Positions 38,640-50,700 of a stretch of DNA of 64,000 nucleotides are shown here, piece by piece (position 1 is the stretch's first letter; each line of letters begins with the position of its first letter). Below the pieces are notes generated by a model, which saw only the letters and a program-made list of their open reading frames with translations, had not been told where the DNA came from and did not search any database. The DNA is from Nyssa sinensis. Taxonomy: Eukaryota; Streptophyta; Magnoliopsida; Cornales; Nyssaceae. The stretch is taken from contig CM018038.1 of the NCBI GenBank assembly GCA_008638375.1, positions 15,026,515 through 15,090,514 on the forward strand. The letters are read 5' to 3'. The position numbers and the translations under genes were made by a program.

Positions 38640-39693
38640 CAGTTGCTGTTGAATTATTGAAGGAGCATAGAACAATCACACGGCTTCCAACGTACAAGAA
38701 ACTGCCCAACTCTCTGTCCCTCTCAACGGATTTCTTCTGATTTAGGAGAGACAAACTAGGTTCCGACATTGAGGACCAATTTGATTTTTCCGAAGCTCTG
38801 ATTATCTCTATTTTGGCTTCAAAGGTATCCATCTATTTATCCATCTTTATCTATCTATCTATCTATCTATCTATATATATATATATCTGTTGTCTTTGTT
38901 TTGAATTTTCGGTTGTTATTCGAATTTAAGAGAGGGGGGCCAGAATTAGGGTTATCTTTTTTGATACCTGGATTAGAACAGTTGAAGGCGGGATTTTTTG
39001 GAAGGATCATTCGGGTTCAAGAGCATATACGTGTGTGTATATATATTTATGTGTGTGGAAAGAAGCTCGAGCTTCGAACAATTTGTCTTCAAAAAGTTGA
39101 GGTTCAGTGGGTTTCTTTTTCAATTTTTATTTTATAAGGTTTTGGCTCAAGAAATCAATTAAATCTTAGTTTTTAGGTGGACTTCATGATTAATTTTCCC
39201 CCCTTTTCCGGTGACTTTTATTTTTTCTTTTTATTTTAAAGTTCGTCAAATTTTTCACAACAATTGCATTTAGATTTTTGATCTAATATGGGTATATACG
39301 AGTTTTCCTCTTCAAGAAAATGTGGTTAAAACAAGCCAGATTTTTTCTGGCTCAAATAGGGGATTCTATTGGGTGTCGATGTGTTCAAAATAAATTTTAC
39401 ATGACTCGTTTGGTTGCTAAGAAAACTGAGAAAAAAGAAGGATCACTGGTGTTTAAACTACAAAATTGTCCTTACTTAAAATTGAGTTTGTATTTTCATT
39501 TTTTTCTGTTTGTATATTTTTATTAAATTGGTCAATTTTCTTATTATAGTGGTTACTACAACTGGCAGAAACCATCTATCAAATCCTCTGTCTTGTCTTC
39601 CAATTCTCAATTCCCAAGTACATTGAATTTGCCTGCATTTCTTTTGACAATCCTCGGTACTGATTTTCAGTTCTGTTGTTTCTGGGTATAGAT
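38640..39693 (+). promoter_or_regulatory. Probable 5' UTR and leader intron of the small-protein gene
   Basis: A plausible leader exon ends at ATTTTGGCTTCAAAG|GTATCC (donor at 38826), and an acceptor GATTTTCAG ends at 39669, only 24 bases before the start codon. The 0.84-kb leader intron would contain the (ATCT)n repeat at 38849-38886. Leader introns of this size just before the ATG are common in plant genes. This is inferred from splice motifs only; no clear TATA box was chosen. Confidence 0.4.
38849..38886 (+). repeat. (ATCT)n / (TA)n microsatellite
   Basis: Successive ATCT units merge into a short TA run. They lie in the likely leader intron of the downstream gene. Confidence 0.85.
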
Positions 39694-42600
39694 ATGGCTG
39701 TAGCATTTACCCACGTGTCTTGGTGGCTATGGAGTGGAAAGCGTCAAGAGCCTAAAATCTCTAGGGGATCTTCTTTAAAATCTTCACCAGATTCCGGCTT
39801 GTGGGAATTGGATACTGTGAAATTCTCACTGGTTAATGGGGCAAATATGGCCTCCACATCTAGAAGGGTTAAGCGAAAATGGCAAAGTAGGGAGGAACGA
39901 AAAATTGACCGGGAATATGATGCTGTTGTGGTGCCATCGGATGGAGGGTGTGTTTCTGGGTCTGAGTCTGATGATTCAGATTGGTCAATTGGATGGTCGG
40001 AACCTCATGGCCCTGGTTTCCAGAGTGATGATGATTCAGAGGATAGTTTTGCTGTACTGGTTCCTTGTTACGGACGTGGTCGCGGGGATCTGGAGAAGAA
40101 TTCAAAGGACAAATTTTTGGGCACCATTGGGAACATTCCTGATATATATGCTGCTGGTAAGTGTCGCTTTCTGCAATATTGTACATCTTGTGTTTATTTG
40201 TTTGTACAATCTTCATTTCTTTTTTCCATTTCTTTTTCTGGTGTCAATATGATAATCCATTTTTTGGATGTGATCTGAAAACTTGATTATTTGTTAGACT
40301 GTGATGTGTTGATGCAATATATATAATGGTATTGGTAAAAACACCTTTTGTCTTTTAGATACTACTAGACAACCAATTTCTGCTTTCATACTTTCAGTGT
40401 CAGAATCAATTCATTTTCACATGGTGGACTCTCAAGTCATTTAATGAGTATAGTGTTATGCACAGTATTAGGATTCACATCTTAACCTCTTTGAGGTTAT
40501 TGAGAGTCATTCTGTGGTTAGTAACTATCATAAGAAGGGTAAGATCCTGTCTGTGGAAACAGTCGAGCAGTTAAGAATCTTTTTCTTTTCTCTCCATTAA
40601 AAACTTGCAAACAAGAGATTTAGTTCTCTCTCTACCTTAATATTTTCTTCTCTCTTCAATTCTCTACATCCAAACAAGATGTAAGCATGTAACTCTATGT
40701 GAGAGAGAAATCTAAAATGCAGCCTTGAATCGTTACATGCTATTAAGCAGAAAATAAGTTTTTTAAGAGAGCCCAATAATCTTCCGTGAGGATTAATGAC
40801 TTTTAATTTGGCAAAGATTTGATCTTCCCTTTGACCATTTGGATGGTATCTAACTTGATGAAAAAAAGTTGTTTTTACCTGCATGACACCAACAAATAGA
40901 AGATAGAAGAAGTTTCCATACACGGCAACCTCAAGTGTCACAAATGTCAATGCTGAATTTTCTCAACCAAACCAGTATTTGGAGACCTAGACCGCACAGG
41001 AGACTTGACTGGTCCTGTTGTGGCCTTCGACTGTTTCTAAGTTTTATCACTGGTTTGTGAACCCCTGGAACAGTTGCACCTCAAAACCTGTGCAGAACAA
41101 AGTTGTCCTTTTTATTTTATTTTTTTCCTACTTGTGTACCAGAATTTTGAGCAGTTTGAATTGTTGATTGGGCTGATAAAATGCTCAGGTTGTGCCACAA
41201 TAACAGGGTCTGACTCTTCATTTTAGATTTTAATATTGGTTGTCTGGTCAATTTTGTTTCTGAAATATTTTGCTGCAAATTACACGAAACTATTAGAAGA
41301 GATGCACTTATACATAGTTGCAACATTTTTAGCTTATTTCACCCCTTCTTGAAGTGAACTTTTAGTTATGCAAACCCAAGAGACTGAAGGGAAGATCTTA
41401 GAAGAAATGATGTAACTTCACATATGGCACAAGGTCATTATCAGTTGATACGTCCTCCTACTCGCACAAATAGTCTTAAAAGTATATATTTGAATTCTCT
41501 TTATTATATTAGATTTGAGTGTTAACCAAAATACCCTCGTAAAACTCTATTCCTGTTGTATTATTTAAAGAGAGTTTATGTCCTAAAAAAGGAGATTTGG
41601 CACTTCTCCTCAACTTCTTGTGTAATTTGAGATTGATGAATTGTGGCCAAAGTTAATATGATTATGATACAATAGTAACTAAATTTAGCAGGATGCTTCA
41701 AGAAATGCAAATCCAATGTAACAAGACAGTTTCTCAAAAAGATCTAATATACAGAGTAGTGTTATGATGGAGAGCTTGCAAGATGACTTCCATATGTAAC
41801 TTTTAAATATTTTGAAGGTGGTTCTTTTTTACACGTCATGCTGGAAAGTCATAGAGAAAGTGTTTAGTGGAGGAGGAGAGGAAAGGATAGGAGATAAGCG
41901 AGAGCGAGAGCGAGACCGAAGTCCCCTAGTTTATAGTCTAGATAGAGGAGAGCAGCCAAAAGAGTCTCTTATCTGAAGGGAAACAAATGGAAAGTTAGAG
42001 CTCAAGCCCCTTTTCTTATAAGTCAGAAGGATATGACATAAACAATCCAGATCCAATGTTTCTTTACTAATGAGTGGATGAGTATTTTTAGACAAGGCCA
42101 CATGTATGGCTCGACGCGTGTAAATGTCCACTGGGACATGTGCCCAGTGAAGTGTCCTCCGGGGAGGGCCTAATGTCTTGGCTCTTTCCCACTCTCCCCC
42201 TAGGGCATAACTCGCTAGCTGCACGGAAGTGCCGCCGACAATGGCCTCATCATGTGTAGCTCTGCGTAATGATGGACTGCCAGCAATTTCTCATTATGTG
42301 TTTGAAAAAGACCAAAATGACCAACTTTACATGGCACCACCCCATAGCTAGCATTTACCTCACGGCCTATTAAGCCGCGGTCTCCTTGAAATCCCCGACA
42401 TGACCAGTCAAACAGATGAATGGCATGAGACCAGCCATGTAGTGCTCTCGTGCCAGGTGATCAAATTCCAAGTGTCAGCAAGTGTATTCTTGTCATATTT
42501 GGCTTTGTTGTTACTTCAATTCTTATGATTGATTCTATATTGTTGGTTTTATTAAATTGTTCCAAGGAATTTTTGCTGATTCTTGGAGGACAGTGGAGTT

Positions 42601-43262
42601 TTATATTTATTGTACCATTGTCTACTGTGTATCTAGATGGAATCAAGGAAACTAAAACGATACATGACATGGTGTTTTTTTTCCCTTTGTACTGAGATAT
42701 CATCATCATCATTATTACTATTGAATTATTAGTTTGTATCAAGGTTAGAGCAAACGCTTAGTTATATATTTTGGGTTGCCCCCTTGACTGTTGGTCATTT
42801 TTGTTCAATTAATTTGATTACCAATTGCAGTTCTTCCTGGTTGATTAGAACCTTTCCCATCAAACTGTCACACAATTCTTCAATTGTATTTCAAAGATTC
42901 TTTTTCATTTACCATCCTATTAAATGCTTGTAAAATATTTGAAATTGTCGATGCCTCGTTAGACTCAATCGGAGAAATGGAGCAAGTGAGGGATATGCTC
43001 TCAATTTCTGGCCTCTGGTGTAATATCACAATATTGAATCTTGTCGTGTTGGCAAATTTTCTACCATTATTTTTACTGATATATGGGCAACTTTTTGTCA
43101 ATGCATGAATCTTTTGGATGTATAAAGCAAATTGGAATTCTGATTTTATTTCCTATTGTTCTAAGCTTTATACTTCATACTGAATTCTCCGCATTTTGCT
43201 TTACTGTTGCAGAGAGCAAGAAGTATATGGAACACTGGCTCTCTTCTCTCCAGAACAGCTGA
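39694..43262 (+). CDS. Plant-specific uncharacterised acidic/serine-rich protein (2 exons, 170 aa)
   Basis: Exon 1 is 39694-40156 and exon 2 is 43213-43262. The donor GCTG|GTAAGT and acceptor TTGCAG are canonical, and the phases join to give IYAAESKKYMEHWLSSLQNS followed by TGA. The start MAVAFTHVSWWLWSGK carries a hydrophobic, Trp-rich N-terminus. A basic patch follows (SRRVKRKWQSREERK, about residues 54-69). The middle is acidic and Ser-rich (SGSESDDSDWSIGW, QSDDDSEDSFAVLVPCYG, about residues 90-130). There is no signal peptide, transmembrane segment or enzymatic motif. I recall similar small proteins in other flowering plants but know no function for them. The Ser-Asp runs look like casein kinase 2 sites (inference). 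The 3.06-kb intron holds no exon-like frame. Confidence 0.85.
41840..42460. other. GC-richer insert in the intron of the small-protein gene
   Basis: This block differs in base composition from the AT-rich intron around it. It contains GAGAGCGAGAGCGAGACCG, TGGCTCGACGCGTGTAAATG, GGGACATGTGCCCAGTG (a short palindrome) and CTCCCCCTAGGGC. There is no coding frame. It is probably a fragment of an LTR or another transposable element, but I found no matching ends or target duplication. Confidence 0.4.
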
Positions 43263-44471
43263 CATCCAGGAGTGCAAGTCACATATTAAATATTTGTTCT
43301 GCCGCTCATGCCACTGGCTTGTCTTCCGGTAGAACTTATTCAGTTCAGTTATGTTAGCCTACTGAAAAAAAAAAAAAAGTAGAAAAAGAGAGGAAACAGG
43401 AAATTAAAAATTAAAAAATGAAAAATAAAAAAAAGGAACTGGCTAATTGTGAGGTTGCTAAGTACAAGAGGATTGGCTATATTGGTGTTTTGAGTTAGTA
43501 TTAGGCTAAAAGGAGAAGAATCGGCTGAGGATTAAGGAATAATGATGCTATTAGTTATGGAAATCTTTCGCTTCCTATGCAAAGTGGACTGTGAAGAAAT
43601 GAACTTGTGTTCTAGAAGAAGGATGTAGGGTGTGAAGTGAAATGCTCACAAGGAAAAAAGAAAAGGGCAAGAAGTGGGATTGTGTTTGTGTGCGTGTGTG
43701 ATTACATATTCTTTGATGTAAATATGCTTGGTTGTATATATAAAAAGTAGGTCTATGCTTTCTTTTGCTGTCACTGTAAATATTTTATTGCTAAAATGGG
43801 GGAAAAAGTATTATTGTAAATAATTGGACTATATTTTATGTTACTGTAAATAAAATTTCTGCAGTTAATATAATGTATAATCATGCAGTTCAGTTTGCCT
43901 GGGACATTGGTACGTATAATGTTATTCTGGAAGGTGATTAGTAAATGGCATTTGTCTTTTGATGATGACTTTTTAGCTTTGGGCATGTTAAAGCGCTTTC
44001 AGATAACTTTCTTTCTTTCTAATGTAAGTTTGCTAGCCTTTCAGTCAATGGTGTAGTTCAGGAATTAGCTTAGATATGTTAGACATATTGATTCCGTTCG
44101 AGGAAGATCTTTCTTCATTTATTGTAAGTTTCCTGCGTTTTGATCTCTCTTCTTAGTAATATTTCTTTTGTTTTTTCTAAGAGAAAATAGAAACCTCTCT
44201 ATCTGAGGCGTTTACATGGATGCACAATCTTATCATCATTTTTTTTTTCTCACCCTCAACTTTTTTTCTTCTGAATATGATATTATTATTTTTGTTTTTG
44301 GAAGACTCATGCTTAGTAGTAGAATAAGAGGGGCAAAAAAAAAGAAAAAACTTCTGATGCTCATTTGGCAATGCTTAAAAAACGTTTTTCTATTTAAAAA
44401 GAAAGGAAAAGTAGCTTTTAGAAGTGTATTTTTATACTTATTTTTCCTAGTTATGTTAAAGAAAAATTTAA

Positions 44472-45006
44472 GGTAAATTATACTAATTTTTTTTGAAGTT
44501 TTTGATAATTATAAAGATACTTTCAGAAGTTTTTGAAATGATACTGACTTTTCTTATTTTTATTGACAAATTATAAAGATCTTTCGTCTTATTTTTTTTA
44601 AAATGACAAAAGTATTTTTTTCATTTTGTTTGTTTGTTTTTTTTTTTTGTATTTTTTTAATTTTGACTATTTATTTCTAACTTTTTTTAAAGAATTTTTT
44701 TTTATTTTATATAAAAATAAATTTAAGATAAATAACTTATATTTTTTAGTCAAAAAGTATTTTAATAAATATTTACTTAAAAATGAAAAAAAAGTAGAAA
44801 ACTTGGTCAAAATTTTGAAAAATGCAAAAAAATAAAAAATAAAAATGAAAGAATCACTTGTGTCATTTTGAAAAGAAAAAAAAAAGATTGCAGGAAAAGT
44901 TTTGGTAGTTTGTCAGTAAAAATAAAAAAAATGATGTCATTTCAAAATTCTCCAAAGATGATTTTATAATTGTCAAAAATTTCATAAAAAGTTAGTATAA
45001 TTTATT
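44472..45006. repeat. Foldback element, copy 2
   Basis: The left end TAAATTATACTAATTTTTTT and GATAATTATAAAGATAC are mirrored by the right end TTTTATAATTGTCAAAAATTT and AAGTTAGTATAATTTA, with complementarity extending through most of the element. The internal words TTTTTATTGACAAA and GAAATGATACTGAC match copy 1 at 34619-35115. Flanks and target duplication could not be resolved in the poly-A/T context. Confidence 0.7.
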
Positions 45007-46654
45007 CAAGAAAAAGACGCATTTTACTTTAAGAGACGTATTTTCTTAATGAAAATTAGACTTCTATCCTATTGTGAGTTTTTTTTCTTTTAAAATTAGG
45101 AATTAATCAAGAAAGAGGGGCGTAGGATCAACGACCCTAATAATTTCAGTACTCTTCACACACCCACCACAAACAGAAGTATCCTGAAGCAGGAAAGGTT
45201 GTGGCCGTCAATCTTGAATGTCATTTTCCTAGTTTTACTCTAATATTAAAGTCACAAGAGAAGGCAATCATAATACGCAAAATATATATAACTTTTTCCA
45301 ACCAATAGACATCTCTCTCTCTCTCACCATTTTATTCAACTCAGACGATTTCTTTTCATGAGTAATACTATTCTTTTTCTTAGAAGTAAAATTCAAAATA
45401 CCAATATTAGAACATTATTCTATTCCGCTGTGTTCAATTTGATTTATTAGTCATACTTAATGACTTTTTCAAGTTTAAAATAAAATTTTCTGATTTGTTA
45501 GGTGTCGGTTTATTAACGGTACTTAATGAATTTGTACTTAATTCAAAATGAATTTTTTAAAATAATAATTCAATAGAAACTTTTTCAAAGAGTAGCATAG
45601 TGACACTTGCTACAATATTATTGAAGTACTTATCAAATACATTTCTTTTAGCACTCAATAACTTAATTCAAATAATATTTTTTCACCACTACTTATTTAA
45701 ACCACTATTTAACTCAAACAACATCTTTTTTTTTCTTTCAGTTCATCCAAATGAGAACTACATCATCTGCGCCTCAAGAATACAAAAAATCAATTCTACA
45801 AGAACAATAGTTGCTCCCGAAGCAGCAAAATGACCCTGTGACATTAGAGCTGCTCCAACGGTCTTGCTATCTGAGCTACTATCTTCATATTTTAGCCGGT
45901 AAACTATTAAAGAAAGCCCCAACGGCTTGCTATCTCTCTCAAAATTTGGCTATAGTTTTAGTAGCTTTCCATTCATTTGAATGACAGAGATTGAAACAAT
46001 CCAACGGCCACACTGGTGTGCAACGTGCAAAATGACTGATCCACATATAGTAAACAGAAATAAAGACGTAAAAAATAAACAGACATCTTTGCACCGCTAT
46101 CCTAATTCAGAGTTTCTCAATATCTTTGGTGGATCATTTGGAAGGAAAGGAACTGCGAAATTTTTTGAACGTGTGGAGACACCTGTCTGGAATGTAAAGG
46201 CAGTATAATTAACCCCCCCTCCCTATTTTTGGATGACAGGAGGTTCGGCCTTCTCTATACTATAGATAGTTTTGTTTTCTTTTTTTAACACAATGATATT
46301 ATAGTGTATATCATAGGTTGTATATATGGGTGCACCCTCTTGGAGTGTTTTTTTTTTTTTTTTGGGTTAACTCTTATCTCTCTCCCTCCTCCAAAGCTCA
46401 GGATATTGTGCAGTTCTCCTACAAGCATAACAGAATAATGTACTTTGAATTTTAAAAATAAAAGTCATCAATTAAAAGTACTGAGAACGAATAAAAATAG
46501 AACTGTAGTCACAATTGAAAGTGATATACTAGAATTGCTACCTTCCATGAGTCATGTCAGTTGAACAAAAAAAATGAGATCTCACACATGCAACAAAATG
46601 AACCAGTTTATGTGATTGGGAAACTAACACAAAACAATTAGCAATGCAAGGTTT

Positions 46655-46945
46655 TGAAAGCTTGATATATATTGTTGGCACATTCTCTAACATCTTTACT
46701 GATAATCTAACATGATTTAAGAGCCTTAGTTATGAGAAGTCTTAGTTCAATTTGCATTTATTGCCCGTTTAATTTGTTTGTGCAATTGCACTTTGTATTG
46801 TTTCGTGCTTATGTGTGATTTGTGTCTCTCCATGTGTGAGTTTGGTGTCACACGTTAGGAGTGAGTATTGGGAGCTTGATATACATCGTTGGTTCATTCT
46901 TTAACAACTTAAGCCTTTTAGAACAACTATTTGCTTAACACAAGG
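46655..46945 (+). mobile_element. Degenerate TRIM-like repeat, relative of the outer TRIM in kinesin intron 6
   Basis: Two terminal segments share the sequence of the outer TRIM: AGCTTGATATATATTGTTGGCACATTC (about 46659) and GAGCTTGATATACATCGTTGG (about 46872), the latter followed by TTTAACAACTTAAGCCTTTT. After the first comes AACATGATTTAAGAGCC, a decayed primer-binding site. There is no coding capacity. Borders are uncertain. Confidence 0.45.
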
Positions 46946-47736
46946 TTGTTGCAAGTTGCAACCTCCATAACGTAAACACTATGGAGAAAATAAAGAAGAA
47001 ACCTAGAGAACCACCCAACAAAAGAAAATCATTCAAGAGATCCAAACAATCCAGAAATCGGATCAATCTACAACCAATTTATAATCCTTTCAAGTGAGAG
47101 AATCTCCTATACAAAGTCCTAAGACCAGCATATCCCCACTTTAGAGTACTTATTGCTTCACACACAACAATAGCACCTAAGGACATCATTGACTTAAATG
47201 GGGAAATTTTCTGGTAGTTGTTCATCCCTCCCTATATAGTATTTCCTGTTTAAAGACATTTCTGAATCATCTAAATTAACCACGTTACAGCACTAGATTC
47301 TAGGGATGGCAATTTGAGAGCTTTTAAAATGACACCAGCCCATTCGAAACAAAATCAGCCCTTGCATGTTAAAATATATCCCTAAAGAAATCAGCACCAG
47401 ATCAAAGAAAAAACATTTAGAACACCCAGAAAAGATTGCCACCCCAAATTAATTTCCACAAACTCCCAACATCTAACTTTACAAGAAGCAATATCCTAAC
47501 AAGACTCAATTACAAACAAAATTTAGTTATTTTGCACACAGTCACTCTAAACTGGCCACTCGTATCAGTTCAAGCTGCTGCTTTGCTTAGGAGCTCCATC
47601 TTTTCATTTGCTCCCATCAGTGACCATGCTTGGTGAATCCTCTTGTTTCCCATTCATAGTTTGCTTCTCACAATTTTACTTAACTAGACATAGGTTCTCA
47701 TCCCCTACCTTAGTTGGCAAACCCACCTTCTCGTCA

Positions 47737-50700
47737 TCATGCGCAATGGAGCTCCATCTTTTCATTGCTCCCATCAGTGGCGATGCTTCGTGAGTCCTCT
47801 TGTTTCCCATTCATACATTGCTTCTCACAATTTTCCTCAACTGGACATAGGTCCTCATCCTCTACCTCTACCTTAGAGGGCAAACCCATCTTCTCATCAT
47901 TTGCAATTTTACTCTCAAAAGCCTGGTCACTAACAATAATTCTTTGATCATCCTCAGCTGTGTTAACGCTAAATGGATGTTTGGAATTCTCAACAAAATC
48001 AATTTCACTTTCTGGTTTTGCTTCTGAGTTTGGTAAAGCAGTTTGATCTTCTCCGACTTGCTCATTTGGTACATTGCCCGAAATGGAAGCTTGATCTTCT
48101 GCAACATGCTCGTTTGGTCCATTGCCCAAAACAGACGTTTGATCTTCTTTGCCTTGCTTTCTTAGGGCACTGCCTGAGCCAGAAACAATACTCTCTTCTG
48201 CAATTTTAGCCTCATCCATTGCCAGACTAGAGGTAGCCGCATTGATTGCTTCAGATGAAGTATTTGATGCAGTGGCACCAGTGCTTGGGTTAAGCTGAGG
48301 CACTGGTGCCGCAGGATTCACAGAATGGCCCTGCACTTGCTGAGTTCCAGCAGGCCGTGAGGAATTTGATGGGACAGCAGAGTGAGAGGAAAGTGGTGTA
48401 GCTGCCAGGCCAGTTCGAATGTAGTGTACATTAGGATGACCAACCAAGTGAGTACTGGGCAATGTGTTTCCACTGCCTGCTCCAGATGTTTTGATCAAAG
48501 GACCCCCACCGGGCATGATATGGACAGCATTCTTTTCCTGTGCAGCCCTGAATAATGAAGCAGCATCTGATGGTGTGGCAATGCGAGCCCCAGCAGCAAA
48601 TGCCGCAGCTTTCACCAAAGCATCTGGGCTGATAGCAGACTTTGTTGACGTCTTTTTAGAAGTCACTCGAGGTTTTGATGAACCAGATGCTCCCATTCGA
48701 GGTGCTGTTGTTGGGGCAGTACCTTGTGGAGACTGATATTGGGCTTGTGAAACACCAGCAGAAACTAACAAAGCTTCAGCAGCCATAGGATGTGCCGAGT
48801 TACTGGGTGTAGTGTTTGAATTTGTCCCAGCTGTTCCAATTTCAACTAGATATTAACCAAAATTTTGCAAAATAGTATATGAAAGAAATACAAATACATT
48901 GGAAAGGGAAATTATATGCCATCCAATATCTAAATAAGGCAATCAAACAGAAAAATCATCACACTTTTTGGCAATTCGAAGATTTAGCTTTCGAGCTTTG
49001 GCCTTTGAGATTTCAAAACTCATGTACAAACAAAAAATCAAGAACACTATATTCAAACAGTCCGCAAAGCAGGAATGGAATTGATTCATTTATTTTTTTA
49101 TTTTTCTTCTTTTTCGGTGGTATTTTTTTTTCCCTTTTTCATGAAAAATAAAAACAGACTATGAGAAGCTCCCTGTAATGGAGGCTGTTTACTCATTGAG
49201 CCAAGGTCAAATTGAATGACTGCATTTAATGTTTCCCAGCCAGCTTCTCAAACAAAAAGAAAATATGTGCTTGAAACAGGACGATTTCAAAGAGCTGGTA
49301 GGAAATTGGTGGAGTTTCCAAGTCAATGGAAATCCCAGCTACATTCTGGCCAAGAAATTGCAGATGTTAAAAAAAGAGTTATAAGAAATGGAATAAGGAG
49401 ACTTTTGGAAACATAATTGTCAAGAAAGATCGGCTTCTTCAGGAGATCAATGATATTGATAAAAAGGAGCAAGAATATGTCATTTCGGAGCAAGCAAGAA
49501 ATCACATGGATGAGCTTAAAGTGGAATTGAGCAGAATATGGATAACGGAGGAAATCAGCTAGCTGCAAAAATCAAGGGCCTTGTGGCTAAGGGAAGGCAA
49601 TCGAAACATGAAGTTTTTCCATTGAATGGCCAACATGCACAGGAGATATAATCATATCAGCAAAATATCTATTGAAGGAGTTTCCTTGGAGGAGGAGGAG
49701 CTTGTAAAGCAACGAATTTCTATGTTTGATGATCAGCTCTATGCAGAGACTCAGCAAAGGAGGAGCACTGGATCACCTGTAATTTTCCTTGCTGGGAGAA
49801 GAGGGGGGCTGGAGATGAGGTTCTCAGAGGAAGAGGTTTTGAAGGCCCTTAACTCTTGCACAGGTGATAAAGCGCCCGGGCCTGACAGATTTTCTATGGC
49901 ATTTTTCAGAGACTGCTGGGAAGTGATTAGTGAAGATGTTATGGAGTTTTTCGAATATTTCTTCAATCACGTCAGCTTTGAAAAGAGCTTAAATGTCACT
50001 GTCATTGCAGTCATCCCAAAGAAAGGTAGGGCAGAGGATATTAGGGATTTTAGGCCAATAAACTTGGTGGGAGGGTTATACAAGCTATTGGCTAAAGAAC
50101 TTGCCAATAGATTGAAATGAATTTTGGGAAAAATTGTTTCAGATAGCCATAACACTTTCATCAGCAGAAGACAAATTCTAGATGTGATTCTCAAGGCTAG
50201 TGAATGCATAGACTCTTGGAAGAAGAAAAAGAAGGCAGGTTTAATTTGCAAATAAGATATTGAAAAAGCATATGATTATGTGAGCCGGGGCTGCTTGATG
50301 TATTTTCTTGAAAGGATGGGATTTGGCGAAAAATTGCAGAAATGGATTTGGTCATCTATCTCCTCACTCTCCCTATCTGTTCTAGGGAATGGAGAGGCAA
50401 CATGATTTTTTAAAAGTTCAAAGGGGCTCCGTCAGGGTGATCCTCTATCCCGCTTTTCTTTTTGTTATCATGATGGAAGCTTTGTGCAAAATGATGTCAA
50501 GGGTGGTAGAGGAAGGCTTCTTGAGGGGCTGTGGTTGGGGACTATGAAGTGTATGGGGTGGAGATCACTCACTTGTTGTTCGCCGATGACACTTTGATTT
50601 TTTGTGAGGCTTTAGAGACTCAACTCCGCTATTGGAAATGCGTTTTGTTTTGCTTTGAAGTGGTGTCGGACCTAAGGGTGAATTTGGGGAAAACTGAACT

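Larger units (their letters stand above)
43263..47736. other. Intergenic DNA between convergent genes
   Basis: The space separates the plus-strand small-protein gene from the minus-strand SANT gene and includes both 3' UTRs. It contains a foldback element (44472-45006) and a degenerate TRIM-like repeat (about 46655-46945). It also holds a short repeat around 45850-45960 in which CCAACGG(T)CTTGCTATCT occurs twice about 70 bp apart. No protein-coding or RNA gene was recognised. Confidence 0.5.

Noticed and set aside
41931..42224. A 97-codon minus-strand frame in the GC-richer intron insert
   Set aside because: No family resemblance; it lies in a probable transposable-element fragment.
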